Origin: Diogma glabrata | Taxonomy: Eukaryota > Arthropoda > Insecta > Diptera > Cylindrotomidae | Direction: 5' to 3' | DNA: 64,000 bases | Assembly: GCA_963693315.1 (NCBI GenBank) | Contig: OY856186.1 | Coordinates: forward strand, 278,523,491 to 278,587,490 | Part shown: positions 23,240 through 34,237 of the stretch, in pieces | Layout: each line of letters begins with the position of its first letter | Numbering within the stretch: position 1 is the stretch's first letter | The notes under the pieces: generated by a model | The model's database searches: none | What the model saw: the letters and a program-made list of their open reading frames with translations, nothing else | Told to the model about the DNA's origin: nothing | Made by a program: the position numbers and the translations under genes

Positions 23240-25556
23240 CGAGAGCGGCAGAGTAAATACTGCTGATACTTTATGATACTACATATCACAGCTAGTCTTT
23301 GTCGCCTTAAACCAATACCACTCAAGATTCAAGAATCTGTTCTCTATATTAATTAACTCAGTACACCGACCTAAGTTTATCGCTCCTAGTTACATGAACG
23401 AACTCGGAAACTGTACCCGAACTACGAGCTAAAAATTAGACTATGGGACGTCCTAAGCCTAAGAAGACCAGACGATCTCCAAAAACTTACAAACAAAGCC
23501 GATGATTACATATTTAGTGGCATTATCCGAACTTAGATACCCAGGAAGTGGAATACAGGAAATAACGAAAAAATGCACCTATTACTATATTGTGTCTTCA
23601 AAAGTAAGGAGAATTAAGAGTTGGCTGTCAACATGTTGTCCGGCTGTAGTCGCAAGTGAATGTTGTTTAGTGTGCCAAACAATTTTCCTTTTCGCGTACC
23701 AAATAAATTTCGCCCCATTTTACATTTCAACAAATATATTTTGTATGTATAAAGCTTACAACTATACAAAAACATACAACTATGTTTTCATTATGACTTT
23801 GAAAGTTAGTTTTTAATAATCCTGGTTTACACTACTATTGCTTAATATTTTGTGTTTAATTAACGCTGGTTATCATAAGTATAAAACAGTATACAAATAT
23901 ATAGAAACATTTGTCTGCTTATTAAAAAATCCTGTTTGTTCTAAAGTTTTCCACAATTTGCCTGTTTTTATGTTTCATAATATTCTGTAATATTTAGTTT
24001 CATAACGTATATCTTTTAACCTTTTTTTGAGTTCGTTTATGCGTCGACGTATATTTTTCTTCTTTTTTTGGAGAGAAATTGACTTTTTATTTATTTTTGA
24101 TCATTATCACTATTTATTTTATGGCTATTGACTATTACCAGTGATATTTGCCGTTAACTTGTATCTCAGTAGCAAGGGCTAGTGTACGCGATGTTGACAT
24201 ACCGGTAACACTAATCAAAAAACATTTGCTGTCTAAAATTTATTAATTTAATTTAAACCAAAATTTTGTGTTTTTAAAATTTTTAATTTTTTTTTTCATG
24301 GTTTTGATTTCAAAAAGGTTAAATTGAGACGAATTTTTGAACAAAATCGAAATGATCTACTGTTCCAGCTATATTTTTAAACGTGCCAATTCTAGCACGC
24401 GTGCCACGTATTTGCGATCACTGTGTTATCAACTTCTCTCGAAAAATATGCGAATATGCAAATTAAGAAGACATGAAATGTCGACGCATTAAAACATCCT
24501 GAAACGTTGAATTGAAATGGGAAAACAAGAATACAGGAATAGTGACAAACGCTTAAATTATCCATTATATTACAAACCAGGATAGGAAAAATAGCATCAG
24601 ATCAACCCAACGAAGGGTTTGACAACCATTTCCATGGTTGTTATAAATAAACAAAACGCCGAGACAAATGGTTTTCAAACAACAACTGAAGCTCCCAAAC
24701 TGATATCCTATGCACTAAAGAAATTTCAACAAAACTCCTAAGGAAAACGAAACGCGGACATATGAAGACCTGTATCGAAAACAACATACCTACATGTGGC
24801 TAGTGAACATTTGAAAGAGTGCTTTGAAAATGCTTGGGATCTGACAAAAGATTTACAGCCATCAGAAATGATGACAACGAACTAAGAACGCCATCTAATT
24901 CAAGAAATTTTCAATCAAGTGAGGCGGTTCATGTCTTCTACACCACATTAGAAGAAGTGGAAACCGCCATAAAAAACTGATAAAGCATGGTAAATCACTA
25001 GGTGACGATACAATCCCAACAGAGCTAATTAAAAATACGGTCTGTGACTTGTGCAATCTGGGGCCAAGAATAACTACCTGCTGCATGAAAAAACACCTCT
25101 CTCGCCGTTCCGCTATATAAAAAAGGTGATCATCTAAAGTGTGCGAATTATTGTGGTTCGCTTATATTGGTCTTGCAGGAGTCTATCACCGGTGGCTATC
25201 AGTGTGACTAGTCCAGAAAAAATGTTAGAGATTCACCAACTCTACCTTGATTTCAAGCAATCATATGATAGTACCGTCCGGAAAATTTTGATCCGCGCTT
25301 AAAAAATATGCGTTAGTACCGCAGAGAAACTAGTTTCTCTGTGTTAACTATTGTCATCGGCTCTGTCATAGCAATAGAACGGTCCATTACCAAAACTTTT
25401 GATGAAATATATGGTCTTGGACACGGTGATACACTCGCACCCTTCCTATTCAATTTGGCGCTTGAGTACGCGATAAGAAAAGGTTGAATCTAGACACAAA
25501 ACTGCTTCTGTAACAAATCTAGTCCAAATGACCAGGATTATGTATAACACCGACAA
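23240..25556 (+). mobile_element. Decayed RTE LINE copy, same family as 6286-9430
   Basis: Plus-strand copy. The 5' end (GGCAGAGTAAATACTGCTGATAC) matches the leader of the minus-strand copy. An endonuclease start follows (LSLRRPDDLQKLTN, YPGSGIQE). About 360 residues of endonuclease are lost between 23605 and 24570, where unrelated sequence lies. RT-side sequence resumes with LLRKTKRGHMKTCIEN, NDDNELRTP, EEVETAIKK, IHQLYLDFKQSYDS and APFLFNLALEYAIRK. It stops at the equivalent of the YADD block and runs into a GA tract. Many stops and frameshifts are present. Confidence 0.82.
23610..24565. other. Unassigned sequence within the decayed RTE copy
   Basis: Replaces most of the endonuclease region. 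It has no recognisable coding content or terminal repeats. It may be an old insertion with flanking deletion. Confidence 0.4.
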
Positions 25557-25641
25557 AAGAGAGAGAGGGAGAGAGAGAGAGGGGGGGGGGGGGAGGGAGG
25601 GAGAGAGAGAGGGAGAGAGAGAGGACGGGGAGAGAGAGAGA
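25557..25641 (+). repeat. (GA)n/(G)n microsatellite
   Basis: An 85-bp purine tract of GAGAGA and GGGG runs at the broken end of the RTE copy. RTE elements end in short simple repeats and the intact copy ends in AGAGAG, so this may have grown from the element's own tail after an internal deletion. Confidence 0.9.
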
Positions 25642-26529
25642 TTTCAACGCCAAACTAGAATCGAAACATCGTTAGTTATGAGCAAATGTGCACTAAAATC
25701 AATGCGAAATAATAAAAACGATAATGGTCTTATGTTTGGACACAAAAGTCCATACATATAAGACCATACGCACTTGGACATCGCTAAATGAAGGACTAAC
25801 AACAAATTTATTATTTAAGATTCGTGCTGAGGAGCCTGCGAAAAACAATGAAACAAATTTAACCATACAGTTCCATTTCAAGAAATAAAACATCCATTTC
25901 AATGGAATGTATTTTTTTAAACCTATATTTTACAATACCTATCAAAACTCTAAAGTCTAAACCAACTACAAAATAGTAATAACCATATTCAATTCAAGCA
26001 TAGATTAAGTGAAAACAAAATTACTTCTTTTTTGTTGTGCATTACAACAATTCGATTAATAAAATCAATTAAATTTATTTGTTCTTGTCAATTCGTTTGC
26101 TATAATTTATTTTAATGGAACCATAACGGTATATAATTTAACTAAATTAAATAAATGATTATGTTTAAATTGAAAATGGTTAAAGGTCGTGCATTGCCTA
26201 GTGACTTTAGAGAAATTATTGTTTTATTTTATGTGAAAAAAATAAATCCCCACAATTCAAAGTATGGGTGATTAAAAATCGTAGCGGTTAGAGATGCAAC
26301 TTTGCAAGAGAGCAGACTTTAATACGAAAGTCTATATTAAATCTTCGATTGTTGGGTAATGTAAGAGGTTAAAAGTGTCCTTTCTGTAAAAAGGTAACGA
26401 TTTCTGATAATGGATTGAATTTTATCATTCAACTGTGGAGAACATGAAAGGAGAATCTAATCCTTTTTCAGATGTGAACAAGCAAAGAAACTATGTAAAT
26501 AGTCGAAGCAATGAAGCACTAAAACAGCC
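25642..26529. other. Unassigned AT-rich DNA
   Basis: Nothing recognised. The open frames overlapping the purine tract are low-complexity. Confidence 0.5.
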
Positions 26530-27350
26530 AAAATCTCGGAATTTTTTGCGCTAAGACGGATCGGAATGCGATTTTTTGCATTCGCTTGGAAAAATTATTT
26601 GTAAAAAATGCATCTACTTTATATCTTATACAAACCGGAAATTGCATTTCTGCAACCAAAAATGCATTCAAAAAATGCATTTTTTGAAGTCGCTTTAAGA
26701 AAATTAAATATCTTTGTTGATAAAACTCAGAATTGGCTCAAGCCAAGATCCCGAGGGTTTTCGAGGTCGCTAATCACGATTATGATGTTCAAATTGACCC
26801 ACAGCCGAACTGGATCTCAGGATCGCTGATGAACGTCATCTCCGTGGGACTCTCCCAAAATTCACGCGGAAAAGGAGAGAAACTCGGCGCCCGGGGGTTT
26901 TTTGGTTGCTGAATTGAAATATGGTATTGGCAAACACCCCCCGGACACCTGGTGCGCCGGAACCCGGACGTGGACGTCATCCCCGAGAGTTTTTCTGTCA
27001 AGATCGCAAAACACAAATCGAAAATCGTTGTGTGGGCGTTTTTTGGGGCGCTGAATCTAAATTTCACGTCGAAAACGACCCCCCCCCCCGAACACCTGGT
27101 GTCCCGGAACCTGGACGCGGACGTCATCTCCGACGGTTTTCCAGACAGATCGCTAAAGACAAACCGAAAATCGTTTTTTAGGGCGCGGATCCCAAATTTC
27201 ACATCGAAAACGTCCAGTACCCTATTTCACCAAACTTACAAATTTGTAATTTCATACAAATTTTAACAAAATTTGTGAAAATTTGCATGAAATTACAAAT
27301 TTGTAAGTTTGGTGAAATAGAGTACAGGTGTCATATTTGCAAAAAATGAA
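26530..27350 (+). repeat. GC-rich repeat with tandem sub-units, forward copy
   Basis: Begins CTCGGAATTTTTTGCGCTAA and includes GCTAATCACGATTATGATG. It then has several ~130-bp sub-units, each carrying a variant of CACCTGGTG.GCCGGAACC and GACGTCATC, and ends AGGTGTCATATTTGCAAAAAAT. The same order runs in reverse at 29258-29875. The sub-units are markedly GC-rich beside 70% AT flanks. The 86-137 residue frames across it follow the repeat and show no domain. Confidence 0.8.
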
Positions 27351-27604
27351 ATGAAATATAATTAATTATGGACGGACGTTCACATAATGATTAATACTTG
27401 CAGAAGTGATTGCTGGACGCGGACGTCATCTCCGACGGTTTTCCAGACAGATCGCTAAAGACAAACCGAAAATCGTTTTTTAGGGCGCGGATCCCAAATT
27501 TCACATCGAAAACGTCCAGGTGTCATATTTGCAAAAAATGAAATGAAATATAATTAATTATGGACGGACGTTCACATAATGATTAATACTTGCAGAAGTG
27601 ATTG
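27111..27604 (+). repeat. Tandem duplication of a 192-bp unit
   Basis: Unit 2 (27413-27604) is 192 bp. Unit 1 (27111-27412) is 302 bp, which is the same 192 bp plus a 110-bp insertion at 27217-27326. Outside the insertion the units look identical base for base. The duplication must be recent. It includes the last GC-rich sub-unit and the AT-rich end of the repeat. Confidence 0.9.
27217..27326. mobile_element. 110-bp hairpin MITE with an empty site alongside
   Basis: A near-perfect inverted repeat: GTACCCTATTTCACCAAAC on the left, GTTTGGTGAAATAGAGTAC on the right. The two ~50-bp arms continue inward through ACAAATTTGTAA to a central loop. The second unit of the tandem duplication lacks it exactly (CGTCCA joined to GGTGTC), which defines the insertion. 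The target duplication is at most one or two bases (A or CA). Confidence 0.85.
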
Positions 27605-28500
27605 TTTAGAGTCAAAATATACCAGTTTCTTCTACATTTATTTATGAGAAAAGCGTACATTCCAGTCAGTATCAATTAATGTAATCAGGGTACAGAATAT
27701 TCACTAGTCTATCATTTTTATGAAAGATATGATTAACGGAGTAGAGTGCAAAACCAAACCCTCAGTACTAAAGAATCTGAAAGAAACCGCCGCGCTAATC
27801 GGTGAAGTTCAGCAGATGTCTGTTTTAGCGAGAGGATGGCGTTACAAATCCAACATAAAAAGAATAACAATAAGATTATTGAAAAGATCCGGGCCAAACT
27901 GACCACAGTCGGGATAGTTTCAGACCAATGAGCGGTACGATTGTAACGACAGCTCTAAAATAATCCAGGGACGTTACCAAATATGTAGTCATAGTCGCCT
28001 AAGCTACAGACGTTGCCGTAATATTGACCGCACTCTGCCCGGTTCATAATGAAATATTTCTACTGAAACCGGCAAGGCTCAATAGACCCGAAGAAGTATA
28101 TTCTTCGCTTAGCTGGTCTCATATTCCACTAGTTGCGAATAATATTTTGTAGCTACATGCAATAACGGGGTGCGAACCGTTTTAGCAACGTACTACCAGG
28201 GAAAAACTAAATTTTTCAAGGTCTTCCAGAAATTCCCAGACCCAGAAATCCCATTTCCCAGAAATTCAACATGCTGCGAAGTTCGAGGAAGCTGGTTTGT
28301 TAAGCGAAGAAATTTTTGTTAACGGGGCGCAGCTAATCCTTGTACAGTGCTCTACTGTCATTCAGGAAGCCGAATGTTCCTGACCAGTACAAGCCCAAAA
28401 TGGGATCAGTTACTACATATGTACAGGTACAGAATATACTTAAAGACCGCTCTAAAGGGTAGAGTAAATTTAGGAGAAATTCTCCCCACGCTAGACGCCA
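27605..28500. other. Segment between inverted GC-rich repeats, partly coding-like
   Basis: Base composition is nearer 45% GC than the flanks. A 60-residue frame at 27720-27902 (LKNLKETAALIGEVQQMSV) looks protein-like but I do not recognise it. The CCCAGAAAT word recurs around 28230-28262. It may be decayed coding sequence upstream of the cysteine-rich remnant. Confidence 0.35.
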
Positions 28501-28850
28501 TTTGACAACATCTAAAGAGGGTATATTTTCAAGTGCAAGATTGGCTGCACGGAGACCAGCTCTACATGTACCCAACGGAACGGGGGTGGAAAAAGGAAGG
28601 CAACACACTCGTCTATGTAAAAATGACACAACAACCTGCAATCAAGAATATTATGGAACTAATATTCTGTGGATGCGCAGGAGATTGTAATCTGTTGTCC
28701 TGTATAGTTGCAGGAAGCACGGCCTCACTTGCAATTTTGCTTGTAAAATTTGTGAAGGCTTAACTTGCAACAATACTGAAAGATATTCAGTTGAAAACGT
28801 TATCGCGGCAGAGAGAGAGGTCTTAGGTGAGAACAAATACGACAAATACG
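28501..28850 (+). pseudogene. Cysteine-rich C-terminal domain remnant (CXC-like), transposon-associated type
   Basis: The translation gives YFQVQDWLHGDQLYMYPTE then RGW, MTQQPAIKNIMELIFCGCAGDC, and after a one-base frame change CSCRKHGLTCNFACKICEG and LTCNN. The pattern (W-hydrophobic block, P-rich linker, then C-x-C...C-S-C-R-K-x-G-L-x-C...C-x-x-C-x-G-x-x-C) is the cysteine-rich tail found on many unnamed, transposon-linked insect proteins and resembles CXC zinc-binding repeats. Only the tail is recognisable; the N-terminal part is absent or unrecognisable and the tail has at least one frameshift. It sits between two inverted copies of the GC-rich repeat. Function is not inferred. Confidence 0.55.
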
Positions 28851-29257
28851 TCGGTTGATGATGAAGAAAATGAACAGACTAGCGATGTGTCACTTGATGA
28901 AGAGTTTGATGCTTAGTAACATATTTAAAAATTAAAGTTATTAATTAACGAGGTAAGGCACAGTTAGAGTTGGATCGTATTTGATTTGATTTCAATAAAC
29001 AAATTTTAAACGCCAATTACATAAATAGTGACTTTCTATTCATTCGATTTCTTTCCTCATCACATAATTTTACTAGAATCAACAATTCCAAACAGCTATT
29101 ACAGTATTAACGTCAGTATTTATGACATTAAAACATCAGATTTGATTGACATTCATGGGAATGACATCGTTGTCAAGATAAAGGTTCCGGTGTACTAGAT
29201 AGTTGGAGTATGGTCGCGGATGCTGGATTCGAGAATGGTAGCTGAAAAATCCCTTCA

Positions 29258-29875
29258 TGTGAATTTCATTTCATTTTTTTGCAAATGTGACACCTGGAGA
29301 TGACGTTCAGGCCCAAGTTCCGGTGCACCAGGTGTTCGGGGGGTCGTTTTCGACGTGAAATTTGGATTCAGCGTTCCAGAAAACGCTCACACAACGATTT
29401 TTGATTTGCTTTTTGCGATCTTATCAGGAAAACTCTCGGGGGTGACGTTCACTTCCAGGTTCCGGCGCACCAGGTATCCGGGGGGTGTTCTCCGATACCA
29501 AATTTCAATTCAGCAACCAAAAAAACCCGGGCAACGAGTTTCTCTCCTTACCCGTGTGTATTTTGGGAGAGTCCCACGGAGATGAGGTTCATCAGCGATC
29601 CTGAGCTCCAGGTCGGCTGTGGGTCAATTTGAACATCATAATCGTGATTAGCGATCTCGAAAACCCCCGAAATCTTGGTTTGAGCCAATTCGGAGTCTTA
29701 TTAACAAAGTTATTTAATTTTCTTAAAGCGACTTCAAAAAATGCATTTTTGGTGGCAGCAATGCAATTTCCGGTTTGTATAAAGATACAAAGTAGATACA
29801 TTTTTAACAAATAATTTTTGAGGCGAATGCAAAAAACCGCATTCCGATCCGTCTTAGCGCAAAAAATTCCGAGGT
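29258..29875 (-). repeat. GC-rich repeat, reverse copy
   Basis: Reverse-complement counterpart of 26530-27350: it shares the CTCGGAATTTTTTGCGC outer edge, GCTAATCACGATTATGATG, the CACCTGGTG sub-units (fewer copies) and the AGGTGTCACATTTGCAAAAAAATG inner edge. With the forward copy it forms inverted repeats around about 1.65 kb. Confidence 0.8.
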
Positions 29876-29926
29876 TGTGTCGAAAATTCAAATTTACAGG
29901 CTTTATTGTTTTGTAGTCTAATCATA

Positions 29927-31510
29927 TTACTTCGGTCTGAAAGACCTAAGTATTTACATTCATGAGCCAAAAGTGAAATTCTTACCCCACTTTTTTTGGC
30001 ATTTCTCGACGTTTTAGGACCTACTGATTCTAAAAAAGCAAAAAAAAAATGTATGTCTGTCTGCCGGCCGGTAGGCCGTCCGTCATTACCTACGCTGCAG
30101 GGAAAACCGCTGGAGGGATTTCAAAAATTATGGTTTCTAAAAATAGGTATACTCTATGGACAGGTCCGAAAGGCCGCTGTGTTCGATAACTGTACCGGAA
30201 GTGTGTCAAAAAAATCATTATGTGTGTTAAAAATAGCAAATTTTCATATTTTTGGCTTAAAAAACGTTCATTTTAAGTGATTACGAGTAGGAACATTAAA
30301 TTTGGAGAAATCTTGATGGTAGAGATTGGTATGTGAGATCAAAAACTAGATTATTGCATTATAAGTTTGTCAAAAAAATGTTGTCAAGTGTGTCAAAATA
30401 AAGATTTTTATTTATTTTTTTACCCAATTTTTTGAAAAAAAAAATTAAATTAATAATCTGTATGACATGCAATTTTATTATTATTATAGAGAATTATGGC
30501 ATTATAAGTTCGTCAAAAAAACAATGTCAAATGTGTCAAAAAATGGATTCATTTATTTTTTTAGCCAATTTTTTGGAAAAAAAAAATGTAGCTGTTTTTA
30601 TGACGTAAATGTAATTGAACATGAATGAATTTTTGGAATATTTTTAGAATTTTGAAAAATTTTAAATTTTTGATTTTATCATAATTTTGGAAAAAGATTT
30701 TGATATTGTTATAATTTTTGCAATATTTTTAGAATTTTGGAGAAAGTTTAAATTTATTGAATTTTTAAGAATTTTTAGAATATTATTAAAATTTAAAAAA
30801 AGTTTAAATTTTTGATTTTATTCAAATTTTTGGAATATTTTTAGAATTTTGAAAAAAAAAATAGAATTTTTGAATTTTATATATATATTTTGAAAAAAAT
30901 TCAATTTTTGATTTTGTTAGAATTTTTGGTATATTTTTAGAATTTTGAAAAATTTTTAAATTTTTGATTATACATATTATAATTTTTATAACTTTGGGAA
31001 AAATTTTCAATTTTTGATTTTGTTAAAATTTATGCAATATTTTTAGAGTTTTTGAAAAAGTTTTAATCTTTGATTTTGTAAAAAATTTTGAAATATTTTT
31101 AGAATTTTGTTTGAAAAAAGTTTGAATTTTGATTTTATTTAATTTTTACAATATTTTTGGAATTTTGAAAGACATATGAATTTGTGATTTTGAAATATTT
31201 TCTCGAAACGTAAAAGTTAGAGGTTTTGAGTAGTTTGCTGATTGTATAATCTTTTCACTAAATTATGTTAATACATATATGATCTGTTATAATTTTCCGA
31301 CAACGTATTGATGTTTCGTGTTAGTTTTGTAATACATATCTAATCATAGATAAAAAATACAAGTACTTTAACAAAAAAATATGTTTAATATACATCGCTG
31401 TCTAAAACTAAAAACCATGTCCTCATAAAAGTTTTTTGCCGAAAACTATATAAAAATCCTTAATCCAGACAGAAGTCTTGATATCTCAGAGCTGTGAGAT
31501 TTCAACCCAT
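29927..31510 (+). mobile_element. Dispersed composite element: 5' module, AT minisatellite, 3' module
   Basis: Contains in order the module seen alone at 9472-9975 (start TTACTTCGGTCTGAAAGACC), a spacer with TGTGTCAAAAA words, an AT-rich ~55-60 bp minisatellite (30620-31190) and the conserved 3' module seen at 19181-19490. No coding frame is conserved between copies. The first bases form a hairpin (CTT.GGTCT...AGACC.AAG on the minus strand). Whether the modules form one element is inferred from this single full copy. The class is unknown; no CTRR end was found, so Helitron is not supported. Confidence 0.55.
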
Positions 31511-31869
31511 CCATATTTTTTTAACTATATTTCTAAAAAATTGATTGACAGTTATAGTCGGCCGAACATATTTGTCTTTAAGTTTAAGTTCATCATGTTA
31601 CGAAAGTATCAAACCATTTGAGTCTATTTGAAAAATTTTGAGAGAAAAGTTTTAATTTTCGTTTCATCGTTATCACCATTTCGGCTATCATGGAAGGGAA
31701 AATTGAAAAATGGGAATGGATCCTGTTGAGAACCCTTATCAAGAGTTAGTCAAAATTAAATGTCGCTGGTCTTTTGTTTTATGTGTTGCAAGAGTTATCA
31801 TATTTATCAATTTTAGTGTAACCATCTTTTTGAATCTAATGTAAGAAAATTTGTAATCTAAAACTTTGA
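31511..31869. other. Unassigned AT-rich DNA
   Basis: Nothing recognised before the foldback arm begins. Confidence 0.45.
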
Positions 31870-32585
31870 AAAGAAAATCGTATTTAGTATAACCGTTAGG
31901 CATGACCAGATATGTATGAACAATTTTCAAACCACCTTTTTCTTCGCTCCCACCGGCTAATTATGTTCCATTTGACTCGAATAGGAACTATATCCAGTTT
32001 TTTTGAAATCGGAAAATAATTACCCACCGCGCAGTGGCGTCGAAGATAAGAAAATTAGGGTAATTCTTTTATAAACCGAACACCTGTCTGACCGACCCAT
32101 TTTTGATTTGGCTGAATTTTTTTTTTGCGGATTCTATGTCGAAAAAAAAGATATACGTGTTCGAGGATTTTTTTTTTTTTTTTTTTTTTTGAAAATAGAG
32201 CTGTTCTAAATTTCGTGAATTTTTGGCTTGAAGACTTATTTTCAAAAATTCGTAGTTCCAAATCTATAAGAGCTACAAAATTTTCACCAAAAACTTTTTT
32301 GTAGCTGAAAAATTGATCTTTGAGGAAAAAATATTTTTTTTAAAAAATATTAACAAATTCATATTATTATAAACAATTTAATTGCTTAAATCGATTTTTA
32401 AAAATTGCCCCCAAAACAAATCCAGTTCTTAGTATTTTCATTGTATTCTCCGTCAAATTTTACGTCAAAAACATGTTTTTAAAATATGGTACCTTTTCAA
32501 TTATTCTTAAAATATTAATTTATGTGGCGCGTAACGACCCAAAAAAACGGCTTTTTGCTAATAAAATCAAATCTGTAACTTGTAT

Positions 32586-33716
32586 CAAAAAAGTTTAATG
32601 TGAAAGTTGTAGATAATTAAAAGATCTACAACTTTTGTCTAAACTAGTTTTTGACATAACCTCAAAATTTTAAATTAAATTGCAAAAAATGTTACAAATC
32701 ATCTTTGTAACAATTATTTATTGATAATTTGCATAAAAAAATTTATGGGTTATTCGTTTTCAAACCGAATCTCCTGATTTGTTAGAAAACAAATCTTGAT
32801 TGAAACAAAAACTTATTATCAAGCGTTTGGAAAAAAAATCCATCCAGTGCACCACGTAATTTCAACCTGTCTGTTGTATTAGCCACCACTGCCATGACAA
32901 ACTTTGACAAATAATAATAGATGGTAAAAAATATCTTAGTAAATAAAAAAAATCAAGTAATGAAAAATAAAGTAATAATTCTTAATATTACTTATATGTA
33001 CTTTATTGGAATAACCACATTTGTATAGTAAAATCAAAAATGAACACTCTCCTTGACAGATTAATAATAATATTTTTTAATTGAAAATTTTCACAAAATT
33101 TTTTTTTCCATGCAAAGAAAATATCTTAGCTTCTAATTCTTGAAAAGATATTGGAATCATGCAATGATATTGTTACGTTTTTCTAGCCTTATATTTCATT
33201 AATTTGTTTGTTGTGTTTTGTTGATTTTATTTTCCTGAAAGTGACCGTAATCGTCTAGATTTTTCTGAATCGTAACAATATTTTTGAGTTCCCTTTATCG
33301 ATTTCGGTTTTGTAAATCGTTCTGATAATAATTTTTTTTTCTTCTTCTTCGTAATCATCATTTGTAGAATAGCGACAAGTAATGTTTGGCAATGATTCTG
33401 TCGACCAATTAAATAGTTCTCGTGGTGTTCGAATAGGCTCATTTATTCTCTGAAGACTCGCTCGCAAAAATAGTTTATGGGATCGAATTTGTTGAATGGG
33501 ATGGAAATTTTAGGATTGTTTTATGATAAGAGCTTATGATTTATTTGAAAAGAAATGGTCTTTATGACAAAAGAATCTAGGCGACGTCATGCTGGATAGA
33601 AATTGGAGCATGACACACGAAACGCAGTAGAGAGTAATAAATAATGAATTCTATTACTTTAAACTTTAACTTTAATCAATATTTTAAAAAAAACGAAAAG
33701 AAAAAAAAAACGAAAA
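32586..33716. other. Loop of the foldback element
   Basis: AT-rich, with no gene. It contains the 107-bp LTR derivative (33171-33277). A short ~70-residue minus frame (33255-33467) overlaps its left flank and is not recognised. Confidence 0.5.
33171..33277 (-). mobile_element. 107-bp LTR deletion derivative with ATAT target duplication
   Basis: Read on the minus strand it starts TGTTACGATTCAG and runs through CTAGACGATTACGGTCAC and AAATTAATGAAAT, then jumps to the LTR end GCTAGAAAAACGTAACA. So it has the first ~85 and last ~20 bases of the 667-bp LTR at 11015-11681. It is flanked by ATAT at 33167-33170 and 33278-33281, the same 4-bp duplication length as the solo LTR. Confidence 0.8.
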
Positions 33717-34237
33717 CAAGTTACAGATTTGATTTTTGTAGCAAAAAACCGTTTTTTGGGTCGTTACGCGCCACATAAATTAATATTTTAAGAATACAGG
33801 TATCCCTCGTTTAACGCGGTACTTATACAACGCGTTTTCGATATAACGCTATTTGAAAAAAAAAATCGGTTTCAATATAACGCGAAATTTCTACTTTTAT
33901 AACGCGAAGTTGAAAAGAAAATACAATACGAACGTGTTGAATTAAAAACTATCATTACAGTGTGAACCTTTGTGGATTTTAGATGTTTAATTTTTATAAT
34001 TTAAAATTAAAAGGTTGAAAATATAAGTTTTTAATAAGGTAAATAAATTTTTTTATAGTTTAAGTATCAGCGTAAGTTATATATGTGATCGAGGATAGAT
34101 TAAATAGATTTCTGTTGTTGGTTAAATAATTTCTTTACTATTTTGGAATGTTTATTAGAAAAAAATGCAAAATTTTTTTAAGCACTTTTCGAATTAAATT
34201 CTTTCGTACAAGATAACTAATGAAATCGTATTTAATA

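Noticed and set aside
25528..25761. 77-residue frame with Arg-Glu repeats
   Set aside because: Produced by the GA microsatellite.
26789..27202. 137-residue minus frame and 86-104 residue plus frames
   Set aside because: They follow the tandem GC-rich sub-units in several frames at once, as expected of a non-coding repeat.
29927..31510. Helitron
   Set aside because: A hairpin lies at one end, but there is no CTRR terminus, no TC start and no Rep/helicase coding.
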